The notes below the pieces were generated by a model. The model ran no database searches. It was not told the DNA's origin and saw nothing but the letters and a program-made list of their open reading frames with translations. A program made the position numbers and the translations under genes. From positions 5,890,001 through 5,954,000 of the forward strand of contig NZ_JARUBE010000003.1 in assembly GCF_029626035.1 (NCBI RefSeq): a DNA stretch of 64,000 bases, given 5' to 3'. The DNA is from Micromonospora sp. WMMD980. Its GTDB lineage: Bacteria > Actinomycetota > Actinomycetes > Mycobacteriales > Micromonosporaceae. Shown here one piece after another: positions 1 through 9,269 of the stretch; within the stretch, counting starts at the first letter, position 1; each line of letters opens with the position of its first letter.

Positions 1-1629
1 GCGGCGGGTCTGGCCGCCGCCCCCGCCGAGGAACGGCCGGGCGGCCGAGCCCGGGTGCCGGTCGCCGGGGCGTACGAGGCGGGTCGGTCGCATCCGGCCG
101 GCCGCGACGAGGAGGAAACCGCCGGCCGCTACGGCCCCGACCAGCGGGCCGAGTCGGCGCGGGCGCGTCACGACGTGGAACGACCTGGATCCGACGGCTA
201 CCCCGTCGAGGGCCGGGCGCGGCCCGAGCCCTCCGGTGTCGGGCGTGACCGGCCGGCCGGCGGCCACGACGAGGAGCGCACCGGCTTCGGCGGTCGTGGC
301 GCCGAGCCGGCCCGTCCCGGTCCGCGGCGTGCGGAGTTCGACGGCTACGGCGCGGAGCCCGTCCGGCCCGCCGGGCGTGCCTCGGCCGGCGCCTACGGGG
401 CGGCCCGGGTGTCCGAGCCGGCGTCCCGACCGGAGTCCCGCCCGGTAGGCGTGGTCCACCACACCGAGACCGTGCACGTCACCACGCGGCACACCATCGT
501 GGGTGGCGGCGGCGATCCGTCCGGTTCCCGGTACGGCGGGTTCTCGGGCCGGTGGTCGCCGTCGGCGGAGGACCGGCCGCGCGGCGCGGACCCGGAGGAG
601 TACCGGGCTGCCGACCGGGGCGACGGGTCACGGTCCGGTGCCGACCCGGAAGCCTGGCCGGGGAGCCTGCGGGCCGGCGCGGAGCGGCAGTGGCCCGGTG
701 CCCCGGACGACGACCCGCAGTCCGGCTACCGGTCGGGCGGGTCGGGCGACGGGTGGGCCGGCGACGATTCCGCCCGGCCCGGCGACGGCTCGGGGTGGGC
801 CGGAAACGATTCCGGGCGGGCGGCCGGTGGCTCGGGGTGGGCCGGGGGCGGTTCCGGGTGGCCCGGCGACGGTCCGGGTCGGGCCGGTGGCGAGCATCCC
901 TGGGCGAGCGTCGGCAGATCCGCCGCAGGTGGACGCGGCTGGTCGCCGCGGACCCCGGACGACGGCCGGCCCGCCGGCGACGACCGGGCGCGTCCGGTGG
1001 AGGAGCCGGCCTGGCCGCCGGCCGGACAGTACGGCCGGGCGACGACCTCCGATCGGTTCGGCCGGGCGGACCCGGTCGAGCGTTCCGGCCCGGTGACACC
1101 TGCCGAGCCGGACGGCGAGAACTGGTCCGAGCTGCGTGCCGGCAACCGGTGGGCGGCGGTCCGCGACGACGGTCAGGGCCGGGAGTTCCGGGTCGGCGAG
1201 CGGCGGGCCGCGGTGCACGCCGACGGTGGCGGCACCGAGTACCGGATCGAGGACCGATGGGCGGCGGTCCGCAATGCCCCCGGCGAGTACGGCGGCTCTT
1301 CGCGCCACGATCCTGAGCCGTCCTACGGCGGCGGCTCCCCCCACCACGATCCCGGCGGCTCGGGTGCGGCCTGGCCGGATCCGGAGCCGCCCTACGGCGA
1401 CTCCGCCTGGGCCGGGGAGAGCCGACCGGCGCTGCCGGCGGGGGGTGTGCCGGTGCCGGGCGAGTGGCGCCCACCGACCCAGCGCAGCGGCCAGCCGGAA
1501 TGGCGTCAGGCCGAGCCCGAGTGGCGGCAGCCGGAGCCGGAGTGGCGGCAGCCCGAGCCGCAGTGGCACCGGCCGGAGCCCGGCGGCCACGGACAGCCGC
1601 CGCGGGACGTTCCCGACCGCTGGCGTTGA
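1..1629 (+). CDS. Large low-complexity, probably disordered protein (5' end outside window)
   Basis: The frame is open from base 1 to TGA at 1627-1629, so the gene very probably starts upstream; the first internal GTG is at 55. I recognise no enzyme family. The protein is rich in Gly, Pro, Arg, Asp and Glu and looks intrinsically disordered. Three repeat types are visible: Gly-rich GWAGxxS-like units (bases about 745-890), an 18-residue unit beginning RWAAVRDDGQG, then RRAAVHADGGG, then RWAAVRN (about 1150-1275), and four EWRQPEP-like heptads near the C-terminus (1498-1580). No membrane segment or signal peptide is visible in this part. Codon use matches the neighbours and the wobble bias is in this frame, which supports real coding. 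Function unknown; a scaffold or surface-related role is only a guess. It converges with nuoD. Confidence 0.6.
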   Translation, partial: AAGLAAAPAEERPGGRARVPVAGAYEAGRSHPAGRDEEETAGRYGPDQRAESARARHDVERPGSDGYPVEGRARPEPSGVGRDRPAGGHDEERTGFGGRGAEPARPGPRRAEFDGYGAEPVRPAGRASAGAYGAARVSEPASRPESRPVGVVHHTETVHVTTRHTIVGGGGDPSGSRYGGFSGRWSPSAEDRPRGADPEEYRAADRGDGSRSGADPEAWPGSLRAGAERQWPGAPDDDPQSGYRSGGSGDGWAGDDSARPGDGSGWAGNDSGRAAGGSGWAGGGSGWPGDGPGRAGGEHPWASVGRSAAGGRGWSPRTPDDGRPAGDDRARPVEEPAWPPAGQYGRATTSDRFGRADPVERSGPVTPAEPDGENWSELRAGNRWAAVRDDGQGREFRVGERRAAVHADGGGTEYRIEDRWAAVRNAPGEYGGSSRHDPEPSYGGGSPHHDPGGSGAAWPDPEPPYGDSAWAGESRPALPAGGVPVPGEWRPPTQRSGQPEWRQAEPEWRQPEPEWRQPEPQWHRPEPGGHGQPPRDVPDRWR

Positions 1630-1708
1630 CCGTGCTCGTGGTCAGGGCCGGGTCGTCGCACGCGGACCCGCGCCGCCGGGCCGGGGCCGGGGCCACCCGG
1701 ACGGCGTC

Positions 1709-2878
1709 TCACTTGTCGATGTCGCCGACCACGAAGAACATCGAGCCGAGGATGGCGATCAGGTCCGGCACCAGGCACCCGGGCAGCAGCGTCGACAGCG
1801 CCTGCACGTTCGCGTACGAGGCGGTGCGCAGCTTGAGCCGCCACGGTGTCTTCTCACCTCGGGAAACCAGGTAGTAGCCGTTGATGCCGAGCGGGTTCTC
1901 GGTCCAGGCGTACGTGTGCCCCTCGGGCGCCTTGACCACCTTGGGCAGTCGGGTGTTCACCGGTCCGGAGATCCGGTCCACCCGGTCCAGGCACTGCTCG
2001 GCGAGGTCGAGTGAGGCGTACACCTGGTCGAGCAGCACCTCGAACCGGGCGTGGCAGTCGCCGGCGGTCTTCGTCACCACCGGCACGTCGAGCTGGTCGT
2101 AGGCCAGGTAGGGCTCGTCGCGGCGCAGGTCGAGGTCGAGGCCGGAGGCCCGGCCGACCGGCCCGGACGCGCCGAACGCGGCGGCGTCGGCCGCCGAGAG
2201 CACGCCGACGCCGACGGTGCGGGCCAGGAAGATCTCGTTGCGCCGGATCAGATGGTCCAGGTCCGGCATGCGCCGGCGGACCTCGCCGATGGCGGCCCGG
2301 GCGCGGCCGGTCCAGCCGGCCGGCACCTCCTCCTTGAGGCCGCCGACCCGGTTGAACATGTAGTGGATCCGGCCGCCGGAGACCTCCTCCATCACGGCCT
2401 GGATGGTCTCCCGTTCCCGGAACGCGTAGAACATCGGCGTGATCGCGCCGATCTCCAGCGGGTAGGAGCCGAGGAACATCAGGTGGTTGAGCACCCGGTT
2501 CAGCTCGGCCAGCGCCATCCGCAGCCAGGTGGCGCGCTCCGGCACCTCCATGCCCATCAGCCGTTCGACAGCGAGCACCACGCCCAGCTCGTTGGAGAAC
2601 GCCGAGAGCCAGTCGTGCCGGTTGGCCAGCACGATGATCTGCCGGTAGTCGCGTACCTCGAAGAGCTTCTCCGCGCCCCGGTGCATGTAGCCGACGATCG
2701 GCTCGGCGGCGACCACCCGCTCCCCGTCGAGCACCAGGCGCAGCCGGAGCACGCCGTGCGTCGACGGGTGCTGCGGCCCGATGTTCAGCACCATGTCGGT
2801 GCCGAGCTGCTCACCGCCGGCCCCGGTGCCGACGGTCAGCTCGCGGAGGTCACCGGCGTCCGTGGTCATGCCCGTCAT
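1709..2878 (-). CDS. nuoD: NADH-quinone oxidoreductase subunit D (solitary nuoD paralogue)
   Basis: A 389-residue NuoD/NDUFS2-family protein, the 49-kDa-type subunit that helps form the quinone site of respiratory complex I. The hallmark GPQHPSTHG sits at residues 34-42 and MHRGAEK at 65-71; the C-terminus keeps the family's GDIDK-like ending. The ATG at 2878 overlaps the TGA of the upstream methyltransferase (ATGA, 2875-2878), which implies translational coupling and fixes the start; a much longer open frame upstream is only shadow. No other nuo genes are present here, so this is a stand-alone copy. Actinomycetes usually carry a full nuo operon elsewhere and similar solitary second copies are annotated in Streptomyces (from memory). 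Whether it enters complex I or replaces the main NuoD under some condition is unknown. Confidence 0.93.
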   Translation of the reverse strand: MTGMTTDAGDLRELTVGTGAGGEQLGTDMVLNIGPQHPSTHGVLRLRLVLDGERVVAAEPIVGYMHRGAEKLFEVRDYRQIIVLANRHDWLSAFSNELGVVLAVERLMGMEVPERATWLRMALAELNRVLNHLMFLGSYPLEIGAITPMFYAFRERETIQAVMEEVSGGRIHYMFNRVGGLKEEVPAGWTGRARAAIGEVRRRMPDLDHLIRRNEIFLARTVGVGVLSAADAAAFGASGPVGRASGLDLDLRRDEPYLAYDQLDVPVVTKTAGDCHARFEVLLDQVYASLDLAEQCLDRVDRISGPVNTRLPKVVKAPEGHTYAWTENPLGINGYYLVSRGEKTPWRLKLRTASYANVQALSTLLPGCLVPDLIAILGSMFFVVGDIDK

Positions 2879-3966
2879 CGTGCCACGAGCGGGTCGAGGG
2901 GGACGCCGACCGGCTGCCACAGCCACAGGTGCCCGCCGAGGCCGGCCGGGTCGGTCAGCTCGGCCACCGCCGACGCGGCGGCCAGCGCCCGCAGGTAGCC
3001 GGCCGGGTCCCGGGCGGCCAGGCCCAACGGCGGTCGCCCACCGTCGGCCCCGAGCGCCCGCAGCGCCGCCCGCTGCGACACCAGGGTGTACGCGCACCGC
3101 GCGACCCGCTCACCGGCGGAGGCGACCGAGTCCATGGCGACGTGCGCGGTCACGTCGCACGACCCGTCGAGGGCGGGTGGCACCTGTCGCCCGTCCCGGT
3201 AGCCGGTGACCGTCCCGTCCACCGGCCGGGCGTCCCGCAGGTGTCCGTAGTCGACGGCCAGCGCGAGCCCGCGCTCGAGCCGCCCCACCGCCTCCGCCCA
3301 CGCCTCGTCCCGGGCCCGGCCGATCTCCACCCGCGCCCCACCGCCCCCCGCCCCGCCGTCCTCGGCCGCGACGATCAGGGAGGCAACGTCCGGATCCGAT
3401 CCGCCGGCCGACACGAACTCCCTGATCATCGGGGCGGCGGCGGGTGCGGGCGGCCACCAGCGGGTCAGCCAGGCGGTGTCGTCGGGGGGGAGTGCGGGCC
3501 CCCGGGCCTCCTCGCCGGTGTCGGGATCGACCAGGACCAGGCGCCAGCCCTGCGGGGTGTGCACGGCCACGTCGAGGGGGACGTTGTCCAGCCATTCGGT
3601 GGCCAGCAGCAGGCCGGTGATCCGTGCCGGGACCTCGGGCCGCCAGTCGATCTCCGGGGGCAGGTGGTTGGGGCGGGCGGCCCGTTCCACGGCGACCGGA
3701 CGGAGCCGGGCGGCCAGCTCCGGGCCGGCCTGCGCCCGCAGCGCCCGCAGCAGTTCGCCCCGGCCCGCGCCCACGTCCACCACGTCCAGCCGGGCGGGCC
3801 GCCCCAGCGCCTCGTCCAGCGCGACGAGTTGCCGCAGCAGGCAGCCGGCGAGGACCGGCGAGGCGTGGACGCTGGTACGGAAGTGCGCGGCGGGGTTGGC
3901 GCCGGCGACGAAGAAGCCGTTCGGCCCGTAGAGCGCCCGTTCCATCGCGTCGCGCCAGCGCAGCAT
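2875..3966 (-). CDS. MidA/NDUFAF7-family SAM-dependent methyltransferase
   Basis: A 363-residue class I methyltransferase. The N-terminus has the MidA-type block with ALYGPNGFF and HFRTS, followed by the SAM-binding glycine loop [10 protein letters not shown]. The family (Pfam Methyltransf_28, formerly DUF185) includes mitochondrial NDUFAF7, which dimethylates an arginine of the complex I subunit NDUFS2, the eukaryotic NuoD. Here the gene lies directly upstream of, and overlaps by 4 nt with, a nuoD; this makes an equivalent NuoD-modifying role attractive but unproven. ATG 3966 (or GTG 3969) is preferred because family similarity begins there; the open frame runs upstream to 4158 without family features. 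It is divergent from the DUF2520 gene. Confidence 0.85.
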   Translation of the reverse strand: MLRWRDAMERALYGPNGFFVAGANPAAHFRTSVHASPVLAGCLLRQLVALDEALGRPARLDVVDVGAGRGELLRALRAQAGPELAARLRPVAVERAARPNHLPPEIDWRPEVPARITGLLLATEWLDNVPLDVAVHTPQGWRLVLVDPDTGEEARGPALPPDDTAWLTRWWPPAPAAAPMIREFVSAGGSDPDVASLIVAAEDGGAGGGGARVEIGRARDEAWAEAVGRLERGLALAVDYGHLRDARPVDGTVTGYRDGRQVPPALDGSCDVTAHVAMDSVASAGERVARCAYTLVSQRAALRALGADGGRPPLGLAARDPAGYLRALAAASAVAELTDPAGLGGHLWLWQPVGVPLDPLVAR

Positions 3967-4148
3967 CACCCGTCGACGGTACGCGCCCGTCAGATCTCCA
4001 CGTGGCCGTCCGGCACGCTGGCGTTCGGGGCGGGCGAAACCCGGGGGCTCCGCCTGGTGAACGATTTCACACATGCTTGTTTCGGTTCCGTGACCCCGGC
4101 GCATACTTGCCATCGACCGGTACCCCCTTCGAGGACTGGATCGCTGCC

Positions 4149-5084
4149 ATGAGCGCACCGCTGCGCCCGCGGGCCCTTCGCGCCCCGCTCGCCTTTCCCC
4201 GTACCCTCACTGTCGGCGTGCTCGGCGCCGGCCGGGTCGGCGCCGTGCTCGGCGCGGCCCTCGCCGCCGCCGGCCACCAGGTGGTCGCCGCGTCCGGTTC
4301 GTCCGGCGCCTCGCGGGCCCGGCTGGCGCTGCTGCTGCCGCAGACCCCGCACCGTGCCGCGTCCGCCGTGGCGCGCGCCGCCACCGACCTGCTGATCGTC
4401 GCCGTCGGAGACGACGCTCTGGCCGGCGTGGTCGCCGACCTGGCCGCCTCCGGCGCGCTGCGTCCGGGCCAGGTGGTGGCGCACACCTCGGGCGCGCACG
4501 GGCTGGCGGTGCTGGCCCCGGCCGCCGCGGCCGGTGCCCGGCCGCTCGCGCTGCACCCGGCGATGACCTTCACCGGCACGCCCGACGACCTGTCCGGCCT
4601 GGCCGGCTGCTCCTACGGGGTGACCGCCCCGGCCGAGCTGCGCCCCTTCGCGGCCCGGCTGGTGGCCGACCTGGGCGGCGTGCCGGAGTGGGTGGGTGAG
4701 GCCGACCGGCCGCTCTACCACGCGGCCCTCGCGCACGGCGCCAACCACCTGGTGACCGTGGTCAACGACGCGGCCGACCGGCTGCGCGACGCCGGGGTGG
4801 ACCGACCGGAGAAGGTGCTCGCCCCGCTGCTGCGGGCCGCCCTGGAGAACGCGCTGCGCCTCGGCGACGACGCGCTGACCGGCCCGGTGTCCCGGGGTGA
4901 CGCGGGCACCGTACGCCGGCACCTGGAGCGGTTGGCCGCGACCGCGCCGGAATCGGTGCCGGCCTACCTGGCGTTGGCCAGAAGGACGGCGGACCGCGCG
5001 GTCGCCGCGGGCCGGCTGCGCCCGGTGGACGCGGCCCCGCTGCGCGCCGTGCTGGACGGGATGGAGGTGGCTTCCTCGTGGTGA
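4149..5084 (+). CDS. Rossmann-fold/DUF2520 protein (reductase-like), first gene of the pantothenate block
   Basis: 311 residues. The N-terminal NAD(P)-binding fold has the glycine motif [13 protein letters not shown] (about residues 23-35); the second half corresponds to the helical DUF2520 domain, with the block [13 protein letters not shown]. The overall architecture resembles ketopantoate or 6-phosphogluconate-type dehydrogenases. The stop overlaps the GTG start of panC (GTGA, 5081-5084), and panD follows, so it is the head of a pantothenate operon. A role as a ketopantoate reductase (PanE/PanG-like) is plausible from context, but the substrate is not shown by the sequence. Start ATG 4149 is the first codon after the divergent promoter region. 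Confidence 0.82.
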   Translation: MSAPLRPRALRAPLAFPRTLTVGVLGAGRVGAVLGAALAAAGHQVVAASGSSGASRARLALLLPQTPHRAASAVARAATDLLIVAVGDDALAGVVADLAASGALRPGQVVAHTSGAHGLAVLAPAAAAGARPLALHPAMTFTGTPDDLSGLAGCSYGVTAPAELRPFAARLVADLGGVPEWVGEADRPLYHAALAHGANHLVTVVNDAADRLRDAGVDRPEKVLAPLLRAALENALRLGDDALTGPVSRGDAGTVRRHLERLAATAPESVPAYLALARRTADRAVAAGRLRPVDAAPLRAVLDGMEVASSW

Positions 5085-5920
5085 GCGTCGTGCACACGCG
5101 CAAGGAGTTGGCGGCGGCCCGGGACGGGCTGACCGGCACGGTCGGCGTGGTGATGACCATGGGCGCGCTGCACGCGGGGCACGAGACGCTGCTGCGGGCG
5201 GCCCGGGAGCGGGCCGACCACGTGTTGGTGACCGTCTTCGTGAACCCGCTCCAGTTCGGCCCGAACGAGGACTTCGACCGTTACCCGCGCACGCTCGACG
5301 CCGATCTGGAGATCTGCCGTCGGGCCGGGGCGGACCTGGTCTTCGCGCCCCCGGTGAACGAGATGTACCCGCAGGGACAGCCGACGGTGCGGCTGAACCC
5401 GGGTCCGCTCGGCGAGGACCTGGAGGGCCTGAGCCGCCCCGGCTTCTTCCACGGCGTGCTCACCGTGGTCATGAAGCTGCTCCAGCTCACCCGCCCGGAC
5501 CTGGCCTTCTTCGGCGAGAAGGACTACCAGCAGCTCACCCTGGTCCGCCGGATGGTCCGCGACCTGGACGTACCCACCGAGATCGTCGGCGTGCCGACGG
5601 TGCGTGAGCCGGACGGGCTGGCGCTGTCCAGCCGCAACCGGTATCTGTCCGCCGAGGAGCGGCCGGCCGCGCTGAGGCTCTCCGCCGCGCTGCGCGCCGG
5701 TGTCGCGGCGGCCGAGCGGGGCGACGACGCGGGGGCGGTACTGGCCGCCGCGCACCGGGCGTTCGACGCGCCGGGCGCCCGACTCGACTACCTGGTGCTC
5801 ACCGACACCGACCTGGAGCCCGGGCCGGTCGCCGGCGCGGCCCGGCTGCTGGTCGCCGCCTGGGTCGGCGCCACCCGTCTGATCGACAACACGGCGATCC
5901 ACCTCGCGCCGCGTCCCTGA
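5078..5920 (+). CDS. panC: Pantothenate synthetase (pantoate-beta-alanine ligase)
   Basis: 280 residues; joins pantoate and beta-alanine using ATP, through a pantoyl-adenylate. The HxGH nucleotide-binding motif is at residues 32-35 (MGALHAGH), [10 protein letters not shown] lies mid-protein, and LSSRN replaces the KMSKS-type loop, as is usual in PanC. Length is normal for the family. Tandem GTG codons at 5078 and 5081 are both possible starts; both overlap the end of the upstream DUF2520 gene, which indicates translational coupling. panD follows after 29 nt, giving the direct supply of beta-alanine for this enzyme. Confidence 0.96.
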   Translation: MVSVVHTRKELAAARDGLTGTVGVVMTMGALHAGHETLLRAARERADHVLVTVFVNPLQFGPNEDFDRYPRTLDADLEICRRAGADLVFAPPVNEMYPQGQPTVRLNPGPLGEDLEGLSRPGFFHGVLTVVMKLLQLTRPDLAFFGEKDYQQLTLVRRMVRDLDVPTEIVGVPTVREPDGLALSSRNRYLSAEERPAALRLSAALRAGVAAAERGDDAGAVLAAAHRAFDAPGARLDYLVLTDTDLEPGPVAGAARLLVAAWVGATRLIDNTAIHLAPRP

Positions 5921-5949
5921 CCTCTCAACGAATGCGGAAAGGCACCCCG

Positions 5950-6378
<429 letters not shown>

Positions 6379-6514
6379 CCCGCCCCGCCCTCCCCCTCGG
6401 CGATCGTGCAGTTGGTGCCCCTCGTTCGTCTTGTCCGTTCCTTTCGTCGGGGCGGAAAGTGCAAGATCGGTGGGGCGGGGGAGCGCGGTCTGTTACCGGA
6501 AGGTCATTTTCGGC

Positions 6515-6520
6515 TACCCT
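6515..6520 (+). promoter_or_regulatory. Candidate -10 box (TACCCT) for the lipoprotein gene
   Basis: TACCCT lies 45 nt before ATG 6566 in the 187-nt gap after panD. The hexamer fits the TAnnnT class seen before many genes in this window; no convincing -35 is visible. Apart from this and the Shine-Dalgarno near 6555 I see nothing else in the gap. Confidence 0.35.
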
Positions 6521-6565
6521 GGGCGCACCGTCGGAATCGACGGTCGTCGGGCTGGGGGAGGCGCG

Positions 6566-7459
6566 ATGGGCCGTGTGATGCGAAGCCTCGTCGCCACCGT
6601 GGTCACGGGCGTGCTGCTGGCCGGGTGCGCCTCGTCCGGCGGCCTCGACGGGGACCTCGGGGACGACTGGGCGGCGATGCCACCGGCCGGCCCGTTCTCC
6701 CCGGCGGCCGGCGTCTGCCAGGTCGCCGACTTCACCCCGACCGTGGGCCTGCCGGCGTACGCGCCGGTCGGCTGCGACCTGCCGCACCGGGTGGAGACGG
6801 TGCACGTCGGCGCGTTCACCGTCGACCGGCCCACCCCGCCGGCGCTCGCCTCGCCGGAGATGCGGGGCGCGTTCTCCGAGTGCGACACCCGGGCCCGGGG
6901 CTACGTCGGCGACGACTGGCGCGCCGGGCGGCTCCGGCTCGCCGTGGCCGTGCCCACCGACACCGGCTGGACGGCCGGCTCCCGCTGGTACCGGTGTGAC
7001 CTGACCGAGCTGAACACCGTCGAGGCGGCGGCGGTCGTGGTGACCCGGACGGGCAGCCTGCGCGACGCGCTCAAGCCGCCGTCCCCGCTGCGCCTGGGCT
7101 GCCAGCGCACCGGGCAGGACCGCGGCCGGGTGCAGAGGCTCACGCCCGTCGACTGCGCCGTGGCGCACGACGCCGAGTTCGCCGGCGTCTGGGTGGCGCC
7201 GGACCACCCGTACCCGAAGAAGCCCGCGGACTGGGCGCCGCTCTACGCCGGCTGCTTCGCCGCCGTCGCGCGCTTCTCCGGGGTGCCGGCCGACGGATCC
7301 CTGCGCTACCGCAGCGACGTGGTGGTCCGGCCGCCCGCTGCCGGTCGCTGGGGGGTGGGCGACCGGGGCGTCCGGTGCTACCTGTGGCTCAGCGACCGCA
7401 CGGTGACCGGTTCGCTGAAGGCCTCCGGCCCGGCCCGCCTGCCGGTCCGGACGAGGTAG
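6566..7459 (+). CDS. Septum-formation-family-like secreted lipoprotein
   Basis: 297 residues. The signal peptide has a short basic start (MGRVMR), a hydrophobic core and lipobox LLAGC with Cys21, predicting lipid anchoring on the outer face of the membrane. The mature part carries evenly spaced cysteines in repeats of the type CxxxH/CxVxHxxE (VGCDLPHRVETVHVG, then VDCAVAHDAEFAGVW), typical of the Septum_form family. That family name is historical and the biochemical role is unknown. ATG 6566 is preceded by a GGGGGAGG Shine-Dalgarno (about 6553-6560); the longer open frame starting at 6431 lacks a signal peptide at its N-terminus. It stands between the pantothenate and NAD operons. Confidence 0.75.
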   Translation: MGRVMRSLVATVVTGVLLAGCASSGGLDGDLGDDWAAMPPAGPFSPAAGVCQVADFTPTVGLPAYAPVGCDLPHRVETVHVGAFTVDRPTPPALASPEMRGAFSECDTRARGYVGDDWRAGRLRLAVAVPTDTGWTAGSRWYRCDLTELNTVEAAAVVVTRTGSLRDALKPPSPLRLGCQRTGQDRGRVQRLTPVDCAVAHDAEFAGVWVAPDHPYPKKPADWAPLYAGCFAAVARFSGVPADGSLRYRSDVVVRPPAAGRWGVGDRGVRCYLWLSDRTVTGSLKASGPARLPVRTR

Positions 7460-7468
7460 CCGAAACCA

Positions 7469-7497
7469 CTCGTCCCGCCCCCGTCCCCCGGGACGAG
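7469..7497 (+). terminator. Hairpin between the lipoprotein gene and nadB
   Basis: CTCGTCCCG (7469-7477) pairs perfectly with CGGGACGAG (7489-7497) across an 11-nt loop. There is no U-run. It lies just after the lipoprotein stop, but its 3' arm runs into the likely nadB Shine-Dalgarno (GAGGA, 7495-7499), so it could also act on nadB translation. Confidence 0.5.
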
Positions 7498-7508
7498 GAC
7501 GCTTCGGG

Positions 7509-9269
7509 TTGACTGTGCCCATGGACCTACCCACCGTCGACCTGCCCGCGCTGCCCCGGCTGCTCGCCGCGCCCGCGCCCGGCTGGGTGGAGACCACCGA
7601 CGTGATCGTCGTCGGTTCCGGGGTCGCCGGGCTGACCGCCGCGCTGCACCTGCGCGAGGCGGGCCTGCACGTCACGGTCGTCACCAAGGTCGACATGGAC
7701 GAGGGCTCCACCCGCTGGGCGCAGGGCGGCATCGCGGCGGTGCTCGACCCGGCGGACAGCCCGGGCGCGCACGCGTTCGACACCGAGGTGGCGGGCGTCG
7801 GCCTCTGTGACCCGGCGGCGGTCCGGGTGCTGGTCGAGGAGGGCCCGCTCCGGCTGCGCGAGCTGATGCGGATCGGGGCGGAGTTCGACCGCAACCCGGA
7901 CGGGTCGCTGATGCTCGGCCGGGAGGGCGGCCACCGGGCCGACCGGATCGTGCACGCCGGCGGCGACGCCACCGGCGCCGAGGTGCAGCGGGCGTTGCAC
8001 GCGGCGGTGCGCCGCGACCCGTGGATCCGGCTCGTCGAGCACGCCCTGGTGTTGGATCTGCTGCGCGCGTCGGGTGACGGTCCGGAAGGGCTCGGTCCGG
8101 CCTGCGGGATCACGCTGCACGTGCTCGGTGAGGGCAGCGAGGACGGCGTCGGCGCGATCCTCGGCCGTGCGGTGGTGCTGGCCACCGGTGGGATGGGGCA
8201 GGTCTTCGCGGCCACCACCAACCCGGCGGTCTCCACCGGCGACGGGGTCGCCCTGGCGCTGCGCGCCGGCGCGGCCGTCACCGACCTGGAGTTCGTCCAG
8301 TTCCACCCGACCGCGTTGATCGTGCCGGCCGGTGGACCCGGCGCCGGCCTGGCGCAGCAGCCGTTGGTCTCGGAGGCGCTGCGGGGCGAGGGCGCCCACC
8401 TGGTCGACGGCGACGGCAAGCGCTTCATGGTGGGCCAGCACGAGTTGGCCGAGCTGGCGCCCCGGGACGTGGTGGCCAAGGGCATCCACCGGGTGTTGCT
8501 GGCCACGGGCGCCGACCACGTCTTCCTGGACGCGCGGCACCTGGGCGGCGACTTCCTGGCCCGGCGCTTCCCCACCATCGTGGCGTCCTGCCTGGCCATC
8601 GGCGTGGACCCGGCGACCGACCTGATCCCGGTCGCGCCGGCCGCGCACTACGCCTCCGGCGGCGTCCGCACGGACCTGCACGGCCGCACCTCGATCCCGG
8701 GCCTGTACGCCTGCGGCGAGGTGGCCTGCACCGGCGTGCACGGCGCGAACCGGCTGGCCAGCAACTCGCTGCTGGAGGGGCTGGTCTTCTCCCGCCGGAT
8801 CGCCGCGGACATCGCCGCCGGGCTGCCCGAGCAGGCCCGGCCGGCGGAGACCGGTGCCTGGGTGGGCGGCGCGGGCCGGCTGGTGCCGTCGGCGGGCACG
8901 CCGGAGCTGCAACGGGCGATGACCCGGGGCGCGGGCGTGCTCCGCTCGGCGGAGACGCTGACCGCCGCCGCCGGGGCCCTGACCGCCCTGGGCGAGGGGC
9001 GGGGCGTGCCGCGTACCGCCGACTGGGAGGCGACGAACCTGCTCACCGTGGCGTCGACGCTCGTCGCCGCCGCGTACGCCCGGGCGGAGACGCGGGGCTG
9101 TCACTGGCGGGAGGACTTCCCGGCGGCCGACGACCGGTGGCAGGGTCACCTGGTGGCCGAGGTGGGCACGGGCGGGCTGCTGGTCGAGAGTTGGGTGAGC
9201 GCGCGGAGCGAGCCGGTTCTGCGAGCCCCGCGGTCGCTGACGTCAGGAACAGAGGAGCGGAACTCATGA
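7509..9269 (+). CDS. nadB: L-aspartate oxidase
   Basis: 586 residues; FAD enzyme oxidising aspartate to iminoaspartate, the first step of de novo NAD synthesis. The dinucleotide-binding VVGSGVAGLTAALHL is near residue 35. The succinate dehydrogenase/aspartate oxidase blocks are GREGGHRADRIVHAGGDATG, EFVQFHPTAL and GANRLASNSLLEGLVFSRR. The start is uncertain: TTG 7509 has GAGGA 9 nt upstream, while GTG 7515 and ATG 7521 are in frame a few codons later. The TGA overlaps the nadC ATG (ATGA, 9266-9269). nadA is not in this window, so iminoaspartate must be used by a NadA encoded elsewhere. Confidence 0.96.
   Translation: MTVPMDLPTVDLPALPRLLAAPAPGWVETTDVIVVGSGVAGLTAALHLREAGLHVTVVTKVDMDEGSTRWAQGGIAAVLDPADSPGAHAFDTEVAGVGLCDPAAVRVLVEEGPLRLRELMRIGAEFDRNPDGSLMLGREGGHRADRIVHAGGDATGAEVQRALHAAVRRDPWIRLVEHALVLDLLRASGDGPEGLGPACGITLHVLGEGSEDGVGAILGRAVVLATGGMGQVFAATTNPAVSTGDGVALALRAGAAVTDLEFVQFHPTALIVPAGGPGAGLAQQPLVSEALRGEGAHLVDGDGKRFMVGQHELAELAPRDVVAKGIHRVLLATGADHVFLDARHLGGDFLARRFPTIVASCLAIGVDPATDLIPVAPAAHYASGGVRTDLHGRTSIPGLYACGEVACTGVHGANRLASNSLLEGLVFSRRIAADIAAGLPEQARPAETGAWVGGAGRLVPSAGTPELQRAMTRGAGVLRSAETLTAAAGALTALGEGRGVPRTADWEATNLLTVASTLVAAAYARAETRGCHWREDFPAADDRWQGHLVAEVGTGGLLVESWVSARSEPVLRAPRSLTSGTEERNS

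Noticed and set aside
745..890. Regular spaced repeats resembling a CRISPR array
   Set aside because: Units are short, imperfect, without unique spacers, and fall in frame within a Gly-rich coding region.
479..1696. 405-residue Arg/Pro-rich frame antisense to the first gene
   Set aside because: The composition (Arg, Pro, Ala) is typical of shadow translation of GC-rich DNA; no start context or homology.
2879..3097. Upstream extension of nuoD to 3097
   Set aside because: The extension overlaps the methyltransferase coding region; the ATGA overlap at 2875-2878 and family similarity place the start at 2878.
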